This document shows positions 1-11,287 of a DNA stretch of 64,000 bases, piece after piece (positions within the stretch are counted from its first letter, which is position 1; the number at the start of each line of letters is the position of its first letter). This stretch comes from Amyloporia xantha (lineage: Eukaryota; Basidiomycota; Agaricomycetes; Polyporales; Adustoporiaceae). Below the pieces are notes generated by a model. The model saw only the letters and a program-made list of their open reading frames with translations, made no database searches and was not told the origin of the DNA. The stretch is from the NCBI GenBank assembly GCA_036971615.1, contig JAYKKR010000001.1, positions 2,170,001-2,234,000 of the forward strand. Direction: 5' to 3'. The position numbers and the translations under genes are program-made.

Positions 1-1769
1 GAGGAAGGCTAACACACGAACAAGTTGTGAATAAGCTCGATAATGACACTGTCTCATATGACACCGGTCTTGGAATAGGCAGCTCATTCTCGGAGATGTT
101 GCGTGTGTCAATAAAGGTTGATAACGCGATGTACGAGACGGCGATAGCATGGCTGAAGGACCTGATATACGGTAGTGAATTCGACAAGGAACGGTCAGTC
201 TAGCAGACTTTCAAGTTAGTTATTAGTAGTCTCACGCCTCCGCGCAGGTTACAAGTCACAGTTGCAAAAATGCTACAGTCAATACCGGAGATGAAGCGGG
301 ACGGTGACAATGTCCTGGCATCAGTCTCAAGCAACATGCTGTTCAGTGAAAATTCAACCGCCCGACACCAGACTGTACTACCGCAGCATGACTTCCTCCC
401 GAAGCTTGCGCAGCGGCTTCAGGATTCTCCTGAAGATGTAATCAAAGACTTCGAAGAGATTAGACAGCACTGTGAGTACTTCCATATGATGTTCGTGTTC
501 TGTTTCACGCTAACGTTCATATACAGTGACGACTCCATCTGGTGTTCGATTCTCAGTGTCCGGTAATATCTTGGCTATCAAGCACCCTCGAAGTACTTGG
601 AACAAGTACTTCGAGAAGCCTCTACCTGTACGTCGTAATGTGTCCCTATGAAATCAGAGATATTGACCGTGCCTTGATACCCAACTTAGGCAACTGGACT
701 GGTCCCTATTACGTTCGCCGACGACACCCTCAGTGAACTGGGCCAGAAGCCGGCAAAAGCGGTATGACTTTCCTCTGCGATATGTTGGCGTTTCGTTCAC
801 GGACATGTACAAGGCAACCGTTGTCAGTCTTCCTACCATCGAGAGTTCGTACGCGTTGCATACCGCGAAGGGGATTCAAGGTTTCGGACACCCAGATTAT
901 CCTGCTGCCAGAGTGGCCCTTGAGGTGCTCAATGCTACCGAGAGTTTCCTTTGGGTGAGCATGATCACATACATTACCCTGCCTCTGGCTGAAACTATAT
1001 GTCAGCGTTACATCCGTGGCTCGGGTCTTGCTTACGGTGCGAGTGTCTCCCTAGATCTCGAAGCTGGTCTCGTGAGCTTTAGTCTGTACCGGGTACGTCT
1101 CTTGAGTCAACGGGACACAGGAATGTAATCTGACCTTTGTCTCACCTCCCACTCTAGAGTTCGAATAGCCTGAAGGCATTCGCACAGGCAAAGACCGTGA
1201 TAGAAGGCCTCGTCAACGGCTCGGTAAGCGTCCACTTACGTCTGATTCAGTGGTTCTGATAAAGCTATTAGATCGCACTCGACGAGACAGCGTTGGATGC
1301 TGCGAAAAGTAGTATCGTGTATGGTGTCACGAAGGGTGTATCAACCCCTGGTCGTGCCGTGCGTAGTGCTTTAGTCATTATTGCTCTGTGAAGTCAATTC
1401 ATCGTATCTTTCTAGGCACTTTCGTCTTTCATAAACCAAGCGATCAAGGGCTTGCCTCAAAACCATAATGTTGCGCTACTTGAAAGTTTCCAAGCGGTCA
1501 CTAAGACGGATGTACTCGCTGCCTTGAAGGAACACTTCCTTCCTGTATTCGATTCGTCGTCTTCCATGGCAGTGGTTGTGACCGCACCTTCGAAAACTAC
1601 TGAGATCGGTGAAGGGCTCAGTGCAATTGGTTATAAGGTAGATCAAATGGCATTAGAGGTCGAGGCGGGAGAAGAGGAAGAGAGCGAGGATGGCGACGAA
1701 AGCGGCGACGAAACTGAAAGCGGCGACGAAACTGGAAGCGACAGTGGAAGCGACGACCACAAACGATAG
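1..1769 (+). CDS. M16-family zinc metallopeptidase, C-terminal part (5' end outside window)
   Basis: This is the 3' part of a multi-exon gene that begins before the window. The joined exons read as the C-terminal half of an M16C-type peptidase of the YOL098C/presequence-protease-like group. The inactive-half fold is recognisable: a helical stretch around 60-470, the segment SSYALHTAKG near 850, then GHPDYPAARVALEVL near 890-930 and a following RGSGLAYGA segment near 1015-1045. At least seven short introns interrupt it, for example near 200-247, 470-525, 769-814, 953-1005 and 1096-1157. The catalytic HxxEH motif belongs to the missing N-terminal half, so activity cannot be judged. The tail is very acidic (repeats of Gly-Asp-Glu-Ser type, about 1665-1765), which is unusual for the core fold and is probably a disordered extension. 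Family assignment is good; substrate and cellular location are not determined. Confidence 0.75.
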
Positions 1770-1888
1770 TGTTACTGTATCATTCATAGCATACTCCACT
1801 CCATCATTATGTGTAGCATAATCAGCGAGGAACATATTCCATTTAGCTCAAGGTACTTGATGAGAACAATGATCATTGGTATGTTGAC

Positions 1889-3476
1889 TCAAAGCATCTC
1901 GACTGTCGGACTCTGTCTTGTAGGAGATGTAGATCTCAACAGATCGTCAGGCGTAGATAGTGCGGTCGAGGATGCAATGACCTCAATCATCTTCTCAGAC
2001 GCTTGGCCAGGTTTGAGTTCAACGTTCTCCAGGAAATCATTGTCGACCAGGAATCGGATTGCTTGAGACAAATTGGACACTGTCATCCGTATTTCTGGGG
2101 TAAGCAGCTGCAAATATGACATATTCAGACATAGTAGAGCTTGACCATATCGCATCGTACTCACGTTGCGAAGGAGCGATGGTCGTGCGGCAAATGGATT
2201 GCGGAGTGGTTTCCGAGGCTGCTTCGCGAAAGCCTTTTTGACGGGCTTGATCAGCGGCGCTGTAGTGGTTGCCTCTGGACCGACTGTGGTTATTGCACTG
2301 TCCTCGTTGGGTGGAATTTCCGTCTCTGGATCCAGATGTTTAGTGTCAGGAACTGCAGGTCCCACTTTTGACGAGATGACCTCGGGTGCACCATCCGAAT
2401 CTGAATCCGAGTTCGTGTCGTCACTACCGTATCCAGCAGCCAAGCCACGTAAAGAAGGCCATACGTCCTTGGAAGAATCAGGGGAAGCGCAAGTCGGATG
2501 TTGCTCGACGTCCACAGGAGTAGGCGGTCGCATCGGTAATGGATGAACTTGCGTCCTGGGCATCACTTGTTGCGTATCTCCTCGACCTTGCCATCCCTGG
2601 TCTGTCCCCCTACCTCTTCCTCTGCCACGACCTCTTCCTCTACCTCTTTCAAAGCGACTCGAATCCTGCTGTCCATATGCGCCTTGTGTTGTGTCATCTA
2701 GCCTCCGCCTTTTTCGCTGTGGAAAACGACTACCGTCCAACGGAAGTTGACCACGGGCGATTGCCTCCCCCATCTTTTGTTCCTTTTCCTCCACACGAGC
2801 TGCAGTCGGATACCTCTTTTTACGCTCTGCGATCCATTCTGCAATGGCCTCTGGGGTGTCCAGCTTGATAGTAGTGCCCTGGATCGGGATAGGTTTCCTT
2901 GAAAGTACATGAGCATATATCCAACGATAATAGCAAGTCATGTCGCGCATACCCCTTTAGACTAGGATCTGCGTCCCAGTCTGATCTCCGCCTCCTATTC
3001 TCCCAACCGGGAGGATAGAGCAAATGACGATCCATCATGTGGATCTCAACTGCCTTCTGGGAGCCTACGAAGGCACATCCAGGACGCATACATCTTGCGT
3101 TCCCAGGCTGATACCAATGCGCTTGTACTGCAGCGTTACGTTGAGGCCTTGCGTGCTGTTGCTGGGGGCGAGCGAACATGCCATTATTGTCAGGGTCGAC
3201 GTAGGAGCCAAGCGCGTATGTAGACGATAACGTGTACCCTCCAGCTGTTATTCCTGATCCAGAAGGGCCCGCGTTAGGACCAAATTGGGAGTATGCTTGA
3301 GCATAATGGGGAGCTTGTGCGTATTGGTACTGGTCATATCCCTGCGCGTACGGATTCGAGAGTGCAGCAGTCACGGCATGCGCTGCTAGAGCACCAGAGC
3401 CTCCTGCGAAATAACCAGACGACCCAGTTCCACTGCCATGATGGACATGATGATGAGAATACGGCTGCCCCTGCAT
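1889..3476 (-). CDS. NUFIP1-like (Rsa1-type) snoRNP assembly factor
   Basis: The protein matches the NUFIP1 conserved region. Family members are scaffolds for assembly of box C/D snoRNPs with the R2TP chaperone complex in the nucleus. The start is the ATG at 3476. Exon 1 encodes a Gly/His/Tyr/Gln-rich low-complexity N-terminus and a C2H2-type zinc finger (CMRPGCAF followed by HMMDRH). Intron 1 is 2952-2898 (55 nt); splicing restores ...DPSLKG-KPIPIQGTTIKL..., the signature segment, followed by EAIAEWIAERKKRYPT. A long (RG)n run near 2590-2650 suggests RNA binding. Intron 2 is 2164-2108 (57 nt, in frame). The C-terminus ends near ATLSTPDDLL-type sequence with a short helical domain. The gene lies tail to tail with the M16 peptidase gene, about 120 bp away. 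A CACGTG box sits about 100 bp upstream. Confidence 0.8.
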
Positions 3477-4108
3477 TGCTGAGCGTTGTAGCACAAGAGT
3501 ACACGGTCGGTCGCAAACCTCAGAAAGTTTTAACTTTTCGCTTCGGTTTTCGCGTCTCGGACGCGTCTGTATCACGTGAGGAGATAGGATAGCTGTATTC
3601 TACTACGCGAAAGCAATGTATTTTCTGGTACCACAAACAAATTACGCTATGCATACTTTTAGTGTCCCTGCCTCGCACATATGCAAGCAAAATTATGGTA
3701 GAGCACGACAGTCAGACAGCACGTGAGTCAATCAAGACACATCAGTGGGGAAGAGGGCATGGCACACATCGGGCCAGAGGTTTGTAGAGTCGGCAAGAGG
3801 CGGAGAGGCGGGAAGGCAGTTCGGAGCGAGAGGCGGACGGAGTAGAGACGGATGGAATAGGATAGAGCGAGACGACAAGCTCGGCAGATTTTCGCGGTTT
3901 GATGCACGGATTTTGAACTATGGACAGGTGTGACTACCTGCGGCCCACCATGAGGGCGCGGAGGCGTATGGAGAGGGCATGGCTGGTCAGGCGAACGACA
4001 TGCAGAACGCATGGACGTTTACGTTTGCGAACTCGTGGGATTGACCTCGTGTGCAACGCATGACGTCCATCCTGCGGGTTACGTAGGCTGATGAGGACTC
4101 AGGAGACA
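3477..4108. other. Intergenic region between NUFIP1 and the KH-protein gene
   Basis: Holds the upstream region of the NUFIP1 gene, two CACGTG boxes (3573-3578 and 3720-3725), and a purine-rich tract around 3780-3870 on the plus strand. I see no gene here; the unshifted KH frame would extend into it to 3987. Confidence 0.7.
3573..3578. promoter_or_regulatory. CACGTG box, NUFIP1 promoter
   Basis: In TCACGTGA context, about 97 bp upstream of the NUFIP1 start. Confidence 0.45.
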
Positions 4109-5227
4109 TCAATCCTGTGACTCCTCTTGCTGTTGCTGGTCCCTGCCTACTCTTCTCTCCTTCTCGCTCTCCAATTGGTGGTACAAAAGAAAGAGCGCCT
4201 TCTCGTTGGCCTCGGGTGTGCCCGACGATGGTGAACATCCTCTCTCCTGTCTCGTCATGCGGTTCTTTGGCGATGGATATTTTGGACCCAGAAAGACGCC
4301 GAATCTCGGTGATCTTCGTACCATTTCGGCCAATGATACAACCCACCATATCGGAAGGAATGGAGATATTTTGAGTCCGCAGATTAGTGGGTTGCTGTGA
4401 TGGGGAATTAGGCGAGGGTGACGTGCGTCCGCGGGCGGAGGACGCGTCCCCGTTGAAGCGCCGCCCTGCATTAGACGACCGCCGCCCCGACCTCTCATCC
4501 CCGGTGCCTGGATGGAACAGTACAGTGCCCTGACCTCTCTCCCAATCTTCCAAAAGACATCGGCCGATCTCCTCGATGGCACGTCCTATGGATTCAGAAG
4601 AGCCCTGGACCTCGACAATCCGCTCCGTAGATTGAGGCAGCATGTCCTTGGATGCCACCATGCGCGCCCCAGACAGATCCTGAATGGCCTTGATCTTCAG
4701 GCCACTGCGCCCGATAACACTGCCCATGAGGTTGTGGGAGATCAAGAGACGAATGGCAGTGTTGGGTGTTGGAGAGTTGGAGACAGGGGAGGAGGGGCTC
4801 GTTGAGACAAGCTGAGAGACAATGAGAGCATACGCCTATAGAATGCAGCAGAAGTCCATCAGAATAGCTGTAGGAAGATGAGTCAGTGCAACTGACCTTG
4901 GCTACACCCTCCACGGATCCGCTCACGGTCAGGACGCGCTCATGCACACCAGGAACGACCTTGCTGACCCCGGCCTTGACGCCGGTTTGGTCCCTGAGAT
5001 CAGCGACGTTCCTGCCAGCCTTTCCAATGATGACACCAGCATCCTTTGTGCTGACGAGGGCACGAAGCGTCAATGTCTCGCTGCCAGGTGGGGAGGGAGA
5101 ACGGGACTGAGGAGAAGACGCTGAAATAGCAATCGCGGGGGGTTTCAGGTCAGACCTCACCTCAAGAGCGAGACTCTGAGAGGACACACATACCTGCTTC
5201 CCGATGAACTGGAGAGTCGGAAGGCAT
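4109..5227 (-). CDS. Triple-KH-domain RNA-binding protein (PCBP/Rnc1/Hek2-like), with a one-base frame break
   Basis: Three KH domains are visible, each with its GxxG loop: VIIGKAGRNVADL (KH1), SVIGRSGLKIKAI (KH2) and CIIGRNGTKITEI (KH3). Proteins of this class bind poly(C)- or pyrimidine-rich RNA and control mRNA stability or localisation. I propose a start at 5227, intron 1 at 5193-5121 and intron 2 at 4896-4836; both joins give continuous family-like sequence. In KH3 the frame changes after MFTIVG: the expected continuation, TPEANEKALFLLYHQLESEK, is present but in the next frame, because of one extra base in a C run at 4221-4223 (G on the coding strand). Read through that, the protein ends in a Gln-rich tail at 4109; unshifted, the frame runs on to 3987. 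This may be a sequence error or a true mutation. Confidence 0.8.
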
Positions 5228-5691
5228 GGTGAGGGTGGTGAGGGGAGAGAAAAGTGGGAGGGGGGTAGGGAGAGTGTCGAAACGTAGTGTCACTGCAAGC
5301 GTGCGAAGAGAATGACCCAGACCCGCGCTACCAATGGCAGGGACTTCGACGGCATGCTTGATTTCAAACTCCGGTGTTCTCCGACCAAATATACCGCCGT
5401 GTGCCTCGATGGCCGATTCATTCGCGGACATTAGGCGGCGGGGAAACAAGCTCTCGAAGACTCGATTCTCCACCGGCGGTACATCGCAGCGGTGCTGAGC
5501 AGTTTCATGGCAAACCGACTTACAAACCGAAATGGACTGCACCGTCCGTTTCGGCAAGGTTACTATCATAATTTGCACGACGACCCCGCAGTACAGGCAT
5601 AAAGAGCAGTATGTGATTACATGGGATCTCATGGCATCTGGTCATAGGAGAGCGCAAACGGAGAGTATAATAAGCCATGTAAATATACCGT

Positions 5692-6466
5692 CTAGTAGCC
5701 AAGCTGCGTGAGCTTCTCGAAGGACGATGCGGTATCTGCAATAGCTTTTTGGCGCAGCTTAATAGCCGCGAGCTACAGGAGCAGTAGGTAAATGCCTCAA
5801 CGGGATAAAATAAGGATCACATACCTTGCGCTCATGGAAGGCCGTTGCCTTAATCTTCCTCTTCTCCTCCAGACGATCGACCACATCCTTGTAGCCCCAA
5901 CCAACCTCATGAGACAAACGCTGCATAATTGTGAGCTCAACAATCCCATCGAAATGCGTCTCGAAATATAACACTAACCTTCACTGTGCAGTACTTGCGG
6001 CCAGGCTTCAACCGCAAGACCCTCAAGGCCTCGGGGACGACCATTCGCTTCTTGCGATCGTAAGGAGGAGGGACACCCTCAAACAGTTTGAGGCGCTCAA
6101 GAGCTGCCGCACCGCGAGCACTCTTGTGCGGGACCATGCCGCGAATGGCCCGGTAGAGGATCTTTGAGGGGGCGCGGTGATGGAAAGGGCCAGATTTCTT
6201 CGGGTTTACAATGTGGCGTTTGTGGAGGAAGTTGTGGTATCGCAGCTATAGCAAACCAGCCATGATGTGAGCGCGACACAATCGAGTTGGTAAATGAGTG
6301 AAGGGACCTTGTTGCGGAAGAAGCTGCCCGAAATGTTTATCTCCTCGCACCGGACAACAACAATCTTCTGGCCATTGAGGATTTGCTTCGAGATAATCGA
6401 CGCCAACCGACCGAGAAGATGGCCCTTGCCATCAATGACGATGGGGGTCGAGGAGAAAGTGGCCAT
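5692..6466 (-). CDS. RPL16: Cytosolic large-subunit ribosomal protein uL13 (L13a/L16)
   Basis: The conceptual protein is 200 residues, the normal length for eukaryotic uL13. Four exons join cleanly: 6466-6308, 6245-5979, 5920-5825 and 5772-5692, with introns of 62, 58 and 52 nt. Family landmarks are [14 protein letters not shown] at the N-terminus, the conserved SGSFFRNK, then [39 protein letters not shown] and [20 protein letters not shown]. All junctions fall between complete codons. It is a structural protein of the 60S subunit. The gene is followed, in the same direction, by the KH-protein gene, whose start is about 460 bp downstream. Confidence 0.95.
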
Positions 6467-7287
6467 GGCGAGTCTGTTGCAAGCGCGTGAAACAGATGAA
6501 TTAAGGTAAAGGGTGGACACGACCAAAAGTTACTGACCTAGTCGAAAGGAGGATGGGAGGGAGAAAGCAAAGGGTCTTCAGACAGCGTTCGCGGTCGATA
6601 TGTTGGATCTCTCACCTTGACGATCTTGCAGTCGTTAGTATGCTGGCCGCTGAGGACTGAGAGAGTGACCGACAGCCACCGTGACTGGGAGCTGCACAGT
6701 TCCAACCGGCAGTTTCCGAAACATCAGCCACCCTACTGATGTCATCTCTTTAGTCGCTTTCCTTTCTCGGTGCCGACTCGCAGCCCGACAACGGGCACAC
6801 ATGCGTGTTGCTATGTATAGTAGCAAGTTGTGACTTGTATACGTCCATTCATCGTAGCTTCACCTTTCTAGACATGGGATATCGGATGCCTAGCAGTAGC
6901 ATTAATATTCTCCTTCACCGCGCGGTCTCTTGCGGCCCCCCAACGGCCATAATATCGTCGCTTCACTGTCTACTGTGGTGTCACGCAGTTGAAGGTCGCA
7001 CGACGTGAGCCCATTTATTGCCTTTGGAGCACGATATATCTTAGCAATAGTCTCATACATCTGATCAACTACACGATTCTTCAATCATATATTTTGTCTT
7101 TGGCCATTGCTGCCGGATCGAAAAATCACCCAACCAGGCTTACATAAGCACCTCGACTTGGTTTTCGACGTTTGACGCGCCTAAAGTCACGTGAAGCGAA
7201 CATTATGCTTATCGGTCCTTGCCGGGTCGAGGTCGACGACAGCTCAGTCATTGAACGGGTACAGTCTCCTCATCCTCCTGCCTTACG
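6467..7287. other. Intergenic region, divergent promoter for uL13 and ACP
   Basis: The uL13 and ACP genes are transcribed away from each other from this 820 bp. One CACGTG box lies 95 bp before ACP. The small open frames inside start without ATG or show no protein-like character. I see no other gene. Confidence 0.6.
7188..7193. promoter_or_regulatory. CACGTG box, ACP promoter
   Basis: In TCACGTGA context, 95 bp upstream of the ACP start. Confidence 0.5.
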
Positions 7288-7917
7288 ATGTCTTTCCTTC
7301 GCCTTGCAGCCCGTACTATCACTCGGCCTCGGTTTACGTCTTCTCCTCGAGCGGTATCACTTCCTCATGCTGTGACAGCGCTCCCTTCTTCTCGTGGTCG
7401 CGTTCTGCAGTATGCTGCGTACTCTGCGGCAGCTGGTCTCTCGAAAGGTGAAATCACGGCACGTGTATTGGACGTGCTGAAGGGATTTGAGAAAGTGGAT
7501 CCTACAAAGGTGCTGTATACTCAATTATTGGGGTCTTTCGGGCTGACTCACGGGCATCATCCCTTCCAGCTCACGGAGACCTCCAAATTCTCGGAAGACC
7601 TTGGTCTCGATAGTCTGGACGCTGTCGAGGTTGTTATGGCTGTGGAGGAGGTGCGAACGAATTATTTTTGAACCCCGTCCAAAGCATGAATTACTTACCA
7701 TGTTCATCAGGAATTCGCTATTGAGATACCAGACGAGGAGGCGGATGAGATCAAAACCGTGCAGCAAGGTATACAATCTGTCCGCTTTCATGTCTAGCAT
7801 TTGGAGTTCTAATATGGCCTTCTTCAGCCATTGACTACATTGCCAAAACACCGGAAGGTTTGTCTACTTCCTCGTTGTTTTGGACGGTCCCGCTGAAACG
7901 TCGTTTTAGCTCATTAG
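7288..7917 (+). CDS. ACP1: Mitochondrial acyl carrier protein (NDUFAB1/ACP1 type)
   Basis: The product is a 132-residue acyl carrier protein. It carries the growing acyl chain for mitochondrial type II fatty-acid and lipoate synthesis and is usually also a complex I and Fe-S assembly subunit. Five exons: 7288-7509, 7570-7650, 7711-7768, 7828-7857 and 7910-7917. The last exon contributes only the end of the codon for Ala, then His and the stop, giving the typical ending TPEAH. The first 45 or so residues are Arg/Ser-rich without acids, as expected of a mitochondrial presequence. The phosphopantetheine attachment site is DLGLDSLD, with Ser as the modified residue. A CACGTG box lies 95 bp upstream of the ATG. 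All landmark residues are present. Confidence 0.95.
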
Positions 7918-8243
7918 AAGTAGCTCACATGATGGCCTGTAGCCTTTTACCCGGCCCTAATTCTATCTCTTTTGTGCTTGGTCTCAATCGCCGTTTGACT
8001 TCGCCGCGCGGATGCCACTGCTTCTACCAATTCGATCGATATGACGTGACATCTCGAAGTCCTTGGGTGTACCTCTCATGATGCTGCTCAATCCAGTTAG
8101 ATTGCCGGCCCTGTAATATAGTCAGGATGGGGTAGCATAGACGATAACTGAGTTTCATATGCGTGCAAAGGAGGATGAATGCTTACCCCATCTACTCCTA
8201 AGATATGCCCAATATAGTACCGTGTCTGGAGACCCCGCCGTCA

Positions 8244-8250
8244 TATAAAA
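8244..8250 (+). promoter_or_regulatory. TATA box of the SMP-30-like gene
   Basis: TATAAAA about 60 bp upstream of the ATG at 8308. Confidence 0.6.
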
Positions 8251-8307
8251 GGACCTCTATGCTAGCATCTACTGGTATGTTGTCCATTAGTTCCACCAAT
8301 TACAGAC

Positions 8308-9618
8308 ATGGGTTTGCCTACACAGACCATCACCGTCGACCTCCCTCTACTCAAGACCAGCTGCAGACTGGGTGAAGGTGACATTCATGCAGACACTCTC
8401 CGGGGTACCTATTGAAATCTCATACGTTCAGGGCCTATATATGATGCAAGGACTTCTCTGTTACATTTTGTTGACATTGAGAGCTCTAAGGTGGACTAAC
8501 TCGCGAGCCTTCGCTGTAACGCACGTTTCATTTCGCTTGCTAGGTCTATCATCTCGATACTCGCACACTAAACCTCACTGCGGAGCAATTCGCCGAACCT
8601 GTGACCTGTCTTGCGCTGCGCAAGAATGCACAGGGTGTGAGTACCTTGCCAAGTTTTTCGTTTGTTCAGATTGAGTCATATTGTGGGCAGCTTGCGTGCA
8701 CGACTGCTTCGGGTTTTGCGCTGATCGAAGCAAATTCGACCCTTCGCTACATGTGCAAGCCTATACCATCGCATCACCAGCCTCATACTAGATTCAACGA
8801 TGGCGCATGCGACAGTGAAGGACGCTATGTGGCAGGCACGCTATATTCCCCGCGGCACAATGTGCCTGGTCGGCTGTATTTGTATGACCCTCAAAACGGC
8901 AGCTGCAGGGTGATTGATGAGGGCCCCTTTACGGTTGGATGTTCGCGTGCATTGAACGATGTGTTATCTGACCTGACAAGCATTTAGGATTCGAACGGTC
9001 TAGGCTGGAGTGCAGACGGGAAGACCATGTGGGGATCTGTCTTTTCCTATCAGTGGCTTCATTTCCAATATGAGAGACAGGTATTTCACAGACTCTTTGG
9101 TCAACAGGATTTACGCCTATGATTACGAGGATGGGAAGCTATCTGGCAGACGTGTGTTTGTCGACCCAATCTCTCACGGTTTGCCAGAAGGAACATTCCC
9201 CGATGGCCTTTGTATCGATAACACAGGGGGCATATGGTCTGCACGGTCCGTGCGTTGCACTTTGCCGGGGGACCGTGAAAACTGATAATCACCGGCGGGG
9301 TAGGTGGGGTGGCTCCAGAATCATCAGGTACACCCCAGACGGCGCAATGGATCTAGAAGTGTTCTTCCCCACAGCCCTCAATATCACTGCGTGCTGTTTT
9401 GGTGGTACGGCTATCTGGTCCATTCACTTGATTACACTCAATGCGGCGTCGGAGCAGGCCCAAACGAAGATCAGCTTTACGTGACCACGGCTCACTGTGG
9501 GGCATGCGGCGGTGACGCTAGTCGGCAAGCCCTTTATCCAAACTCGGGCGATTTATTCGTGGTCGACTTGTCAGGACAATTCAGCGGTGGGAAATGGCGG
9601 CACGAGTTCGGTGCATGA
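8308..9618 (+). CDS. SMP-30/gluconolactonase/regucalcin-family protein
   Basis: A calcium-dependent six-bladed beta-propeller lactonase family. The start ATG at 8308 follows a TATA box by about 60 bp. Exon 1 ends at 8377 with CRLGEG; exon 2 from 8432 continues PIYDAR.. and LLHFVDIE. Further exons give VYHLDTRTLNL, EPVTCLALRKN, then TASGFALI, TRFNDGACDSEGRYVAGTL (metal-binding Asn in FNDG), DSNGLGWSADGKTM, YFTDSLVNRIYAYDY, and LPEGTFPDGLCIDNTGGIW, which carries the conserved FPDG metal ligand. The C-terminus is GPNEDQLYVTTA... ending in GKWRHEFGA. There are many introns, but each join I tested restores frame. The physiological substrate (a sugar lactone or other ester) cannot be predicted from sequence. 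Confidence 0.85.
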
Positions 9619-11287
9619 ACTCGACGTCAGGGACGAAGTCGAATGCGGGAGCCGTCAGAGTGACAGCATGGATTGTTGTACGAGTTGGCTCTGCCGAGAA
9701 TTGTACGGAATAATTTGTGTAAGATAGAGATTACAGCATATGATGAATATGAAAGTTCTTCAGTTCGGGACCATTTAGATGTAAGGTGCCATGATGATGA
9801 CCCTCGAACAAGGCTACTGCCGGATCGTGCTTCAAGAAAGGTACAATACGATTGGTCGTGACTAGGCAGATACGTGCGTGAGATTGCGGCGTACGCTCAG
9901 CGACACCCAAGTGACAACGTCGTGGCGTAGATGCGGCCCATCCCAGAGGTTGTTTGGCAGAATCCCGGATGAAAAGAAGACCTGCTTTCATGAATGCACG
10001 TCAAATAACGATGGAACTAGTCGGATTTTAGGGGACATCGACTTTGTGCTATATCCTACCTCAACGCGCAGCGAACGCCTGATAAACAAAAAATCAATCC
10101 GCGGAGAAGTATCCGCTCAAATTTGAAATGAATGCTGAGGCTGCATTGGAACGTCAAAGCTCACTGGGAGCAGTACTTACGTGTGCTTCTGTGTACCACC
10201 AGGGGTCCCAAAATTCGGAAATCAGCTAAGGAGGAATTGACGTCGTCCTTGCTCCAAAAGGTGAAGCACCCGTCCTGGTATCTCTTCTCAGAGACCGATA
10301 TCCGGTATTCTGCGGACAGTGATCATGCGACAATGACGATCTTGACAAGAATCGAGGCCCTAACTTTATAGACCTTCTGTTACATCTGTCCTGACCCACG
10401 ATCGGGAACAGTTTGCTGAATACCATAATGCCGAGGAATGTGCCGTGAAGCTTCTATCCGATAGCGTTCGTGGGCAAGAGGTGATCCAGACGCGATTCTG
10501 CTGTCCAGGTTTCGCAACTCACAATCAGCACCGATCATACCCTCGAGTACTGATGCACGGATAATACAAGGAAACCTTACATTGATTAACGTTCCATCTA
10601 TTCATATCGCTTGTTCGCGGGAGAACCAATACACACGATGTCAGATAGACACCGAAGCGGGCTTCTTGTCACCCTTCAGAGTGGAGATTGCAGTGTTCCG
10701 CAGCAAATGGTCAATGACAGTCACGAGGCCACTGTTCGAGAGACATCGGAAATAGAGCTGACATGCGCACTGTTCCCTCACTAGAAGCCGCAGCCCAAAC
10801 GACAAAGCAATGGAGATAGCGACTCCTTTGAGCATGTTGTGTGAAAATGTGAATAGGAGTGAGACCAAACAAGGGGGTGATTTACTCGAGCTTACAATTT
10901 GAAGTCTCATCGTGCCTGGGAGAAGGATCCTATTGTGAGTGATTTGCGTCCACTCTCCACGGTAATCTCGGCTGCAATGACTATATCCAACCCTCAGACA
11001 TAGATCGGGGACTTACTGAAGGAGTTCATATCAATCCACTGCATGTTGCCGCCAAGAAATCATGGGCTCGACATCTAAATTGTAGGAAGTATTCCAGAGA
11101 TTCGTAAGAGTACCCATGGAGGCACAGCAGTTGCAGGTTAAGAGATAGTTGCAGTCCAAGGATCGTGCTGCAGTAATAATTCGAGCGCCCGTGCAAGAGA
11201 AGATGGGAAGTTGCCGAACTTGAAGCGCCTGCCATCGGCAGCCAGTCACTCCCTGGCCAATACTCGACTGCCCTCCCTCCAGATATC
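9619..11287. other. Gene-poor region
   Basis: No recognisable gene. On the minus strand at 10910-10641 there is a hydrophobic open stretch (FSHNMLKGVAISIALSFGLR) that could be a remnant of a membrane protein gene, but no flanking exons are found. Several stops interrupt every frame elsewhere. Confidence 0.5.

Noticed and set aside
2590..2650. Simple repeat in the NUFIP1 gene (RG codon repeats)
   Set aside because: It encodes an RG-rich tract expected for an RNA-binding protein, so it is not an independent repeat element.
8127..8191. Imperfect inverted repeat (atggggtagca against tgcttaccccat) before the SMP-30-like gene
   Set aside because: One arm has an extra base, the loop is over 40 bp and the arms are short. 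Similar matches are expected by chance.
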